Source: Bacteroidota bacterium (GTDB lineage: Bacteria; Bacteroidota; Bacteroidia; NS11-12g; UBA9320). Taken from it: a stretch of DNA of 64,000 nt. Below the pieces are notes generated by a model. It saw only the letters and a program-made list of their open reading frames with translations, did not search any database and was not told the origin of the DNA. The stretch is taken from positions 1 through 64,000 of the forward strand of contig JABWCE010000002.1 in assembly GCA_013359235.1 (NCBI GenBank), written 5' to 3'. Below are positions 63,327-64,000 of the stretch, in pieces. The position numbers and the translations under genes are program-made. Positions within the stretch are counted from its first letter, which is position 1, and each line of letters starts with the position of its first letter.

Positions 63327-64000
63327 TTGACCTCAATACTTTCAATAGAATCAAGCGGAAATGTGTGTAGTGTAGCATTGCATAAAAACGGAATACTTAT
63401 TTCACAAAAAGAAAGCAAAGAACTGAATGTGCACGGAAAAATGCTTGCAGTTTTTGTTAAAGAGATTTTATTTGAAAGCAAGCTAAATACTATAGATTTA
63501 GATGCAATTGCAGTAAGTGGAGGTCCTGGAAGTTATACAGGTCTTAGAATTGGAACTTCGCTGGCAAAGGCTATTTGCTTTACATCTAACATACCTTTGA
63601 TTTCGGTAAATTCGCTACTATCACTATCATTAAATATTAAAGACAATTGCGGAAATTTGCCCGAAAATACCTTGTTTTTGCCAATGATAGATGCACGCAG
63701 AATGGAAGTATATACCGAACTGTTTGACTTGAATTTGAAAAGCATTAGCAATACGATACCTATAATTTTAGATAATGAATTTAGTAATATTTTAGATCCC
63801 CAAAAATTATATTTAACAGGTGGAAACGGTGCTGTAAAATTATTAAAAATAGAAAAGCCTGATAATATTACAATAGTTGAAAATATTGATTTTTCGGCAG
63901 ATTTTACCGGTAGAATTGCATTTATGAAATATGAAAAAAAACAATTTGAAAACCTTGCAAATTATGAACCTCTATACCTTAAAGAATTTGCCGAATTAAT
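63327..64000 (+). CDS. tsaB: tRNA t6A biosynthesis protein TsaB (partial)
   Basis: The first 224 codons of TsaB, running off the window. LSIESSGNVCSVALHKNG is the N-terminal ASKHA strand and GGPGSYTGLRIG is the family signature, followed by FLPMIDARRMEVYTEL. TsaB with TsaD and TsaE forms the complex that puts threonylcarbamoyl on A37 of ANN-decoding tRNAs. A stop codon precedes the frame at 63318, so the TTG at 63327 is the only nearby start. It is divergent from the GT-C-like gene. Confidence 0.9.
   Translation, partial: MTSILSIESSGNVCSVALHKNGILISQKESKELNVHGKMLAVFVKEILFESKLNTIDLDAIAVSGGPGSYTGLRIGTSLAKAICFTSNIPLISVNSLLSLSLNIKDNCGNLPENTLFLPMIDARRMEVYTELFDLNLKSISNTIPIILDNEFSNILDPQKLYLTGGNGAVKLLKIEKPDNITIVENIDFSADFTGRIAFMKYEKKQFENLANYEPLYLKEFAEL

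Noticed and set aside
1-64000. tRNA, rRNA, CRISPR arrays and riboswitches
   Set aside because: A visual scan found no T-loop or anticodon-arm pattern in gaps, no evenly spaced repeats with unique spacers, and no conserved riboswitch core before feoA or the TonB receptor. A covariance-model search would be decisive.

Overview
The window is chromosomal DNA from a low-GC member of the Bacteroidota, probably an uncultivated Bacteroidia-like lineage. The phylum call rests on several independent signs. Three proteins end in type A and one in a type B (CHU_C) type IX secretion sorting domain. The primary sigma factor is short and lacks region 1.1. AccA is encoded as a stand-alone subunit. There are DUF4197, DUF1287, DUF2490 and Omp28-like proteins, a CusA-TolC fusion, candidate TAnnTTTG promoters, and few Shine-Dalgarno sequences. 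I saw no rRNA, tRNA, CRISPR array or intact insertion sequence. Base composition varies: by eye, the stretch from about 15 to 22 kb is the most AT-rich, and the first 6 kb are less so.

Layout. 1-6.2 kb is an accessory surface locus: a frameshifted tail-fibre-like gene, then three tandem paralogous lipoproteins and an 847-residue T9SS cargo protein, the last four joined by ATGA stop/start overlaps. 6.2-8.7 kb looks like an insertion hot spot. It holds a 409 bp non-coding stretch with two long imperfect inverted repeats, a PIN/ImmA-type toxin-antitoxin-like pair and an HNH nuclease remnant. 8.7-25 kb is mostly housekeeping: rpoD, feoAB, a GH3/serine hydrolase fusion, pheS, a translationally packed group (CHU_C protein, ybeY, mnmG, Big_5 lipoprotein), an RsuA/RluB-type pseudouridine synthase, an Omp28-like lipoprotein and a XerC/XerD recombinase. 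25-28 kb holds a T9SS cargo protein and a repeat-rich S74 tail-fibre-like protein, closed by a strong terminator.

28-56.6 kb is almost entirely on the minus strand. It carries a PAS/class III cyclase, an HAE1-type RND efflux operon, a SLAC1/TehA transporter with an unknown partner, an OmpR-type two-component system, and a heavy-metal RND operon whose pump is fused to its outer-membrane channel and preceded by a His/Cys-rich small secreted protein. Next comes a compact molybdenum- or tungsten-linked group: a ModE-like regulator, a TonB-dependent receptor and a sulfite-oxidase-fold lipoprotein, with a ModE-like operator in front of the receptor. A beta-helix T9SS protein and an M1 peptidase/DUF2490 pair complete the block. 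56.6-64 kb has a TPR protein followed by a phosphosulfolactate synthase homologue, DUF1287, DUF4197, accA, a multi-pass membrane protein, and tsaB running off the end.

The most interesting loci are the ModE/TonB/SUOX-fold group with its candidate operator, the triplicated lipoprotein operon, the in-frame CusA-OMF fusion that keeps an internal signal peptide, the TTAA-flanked 164 bp element at 40.2 kb, and the inverted repeats beside the toxin-antitoxin pair. All functions are inferred from sequence reading alone; no database search was run.
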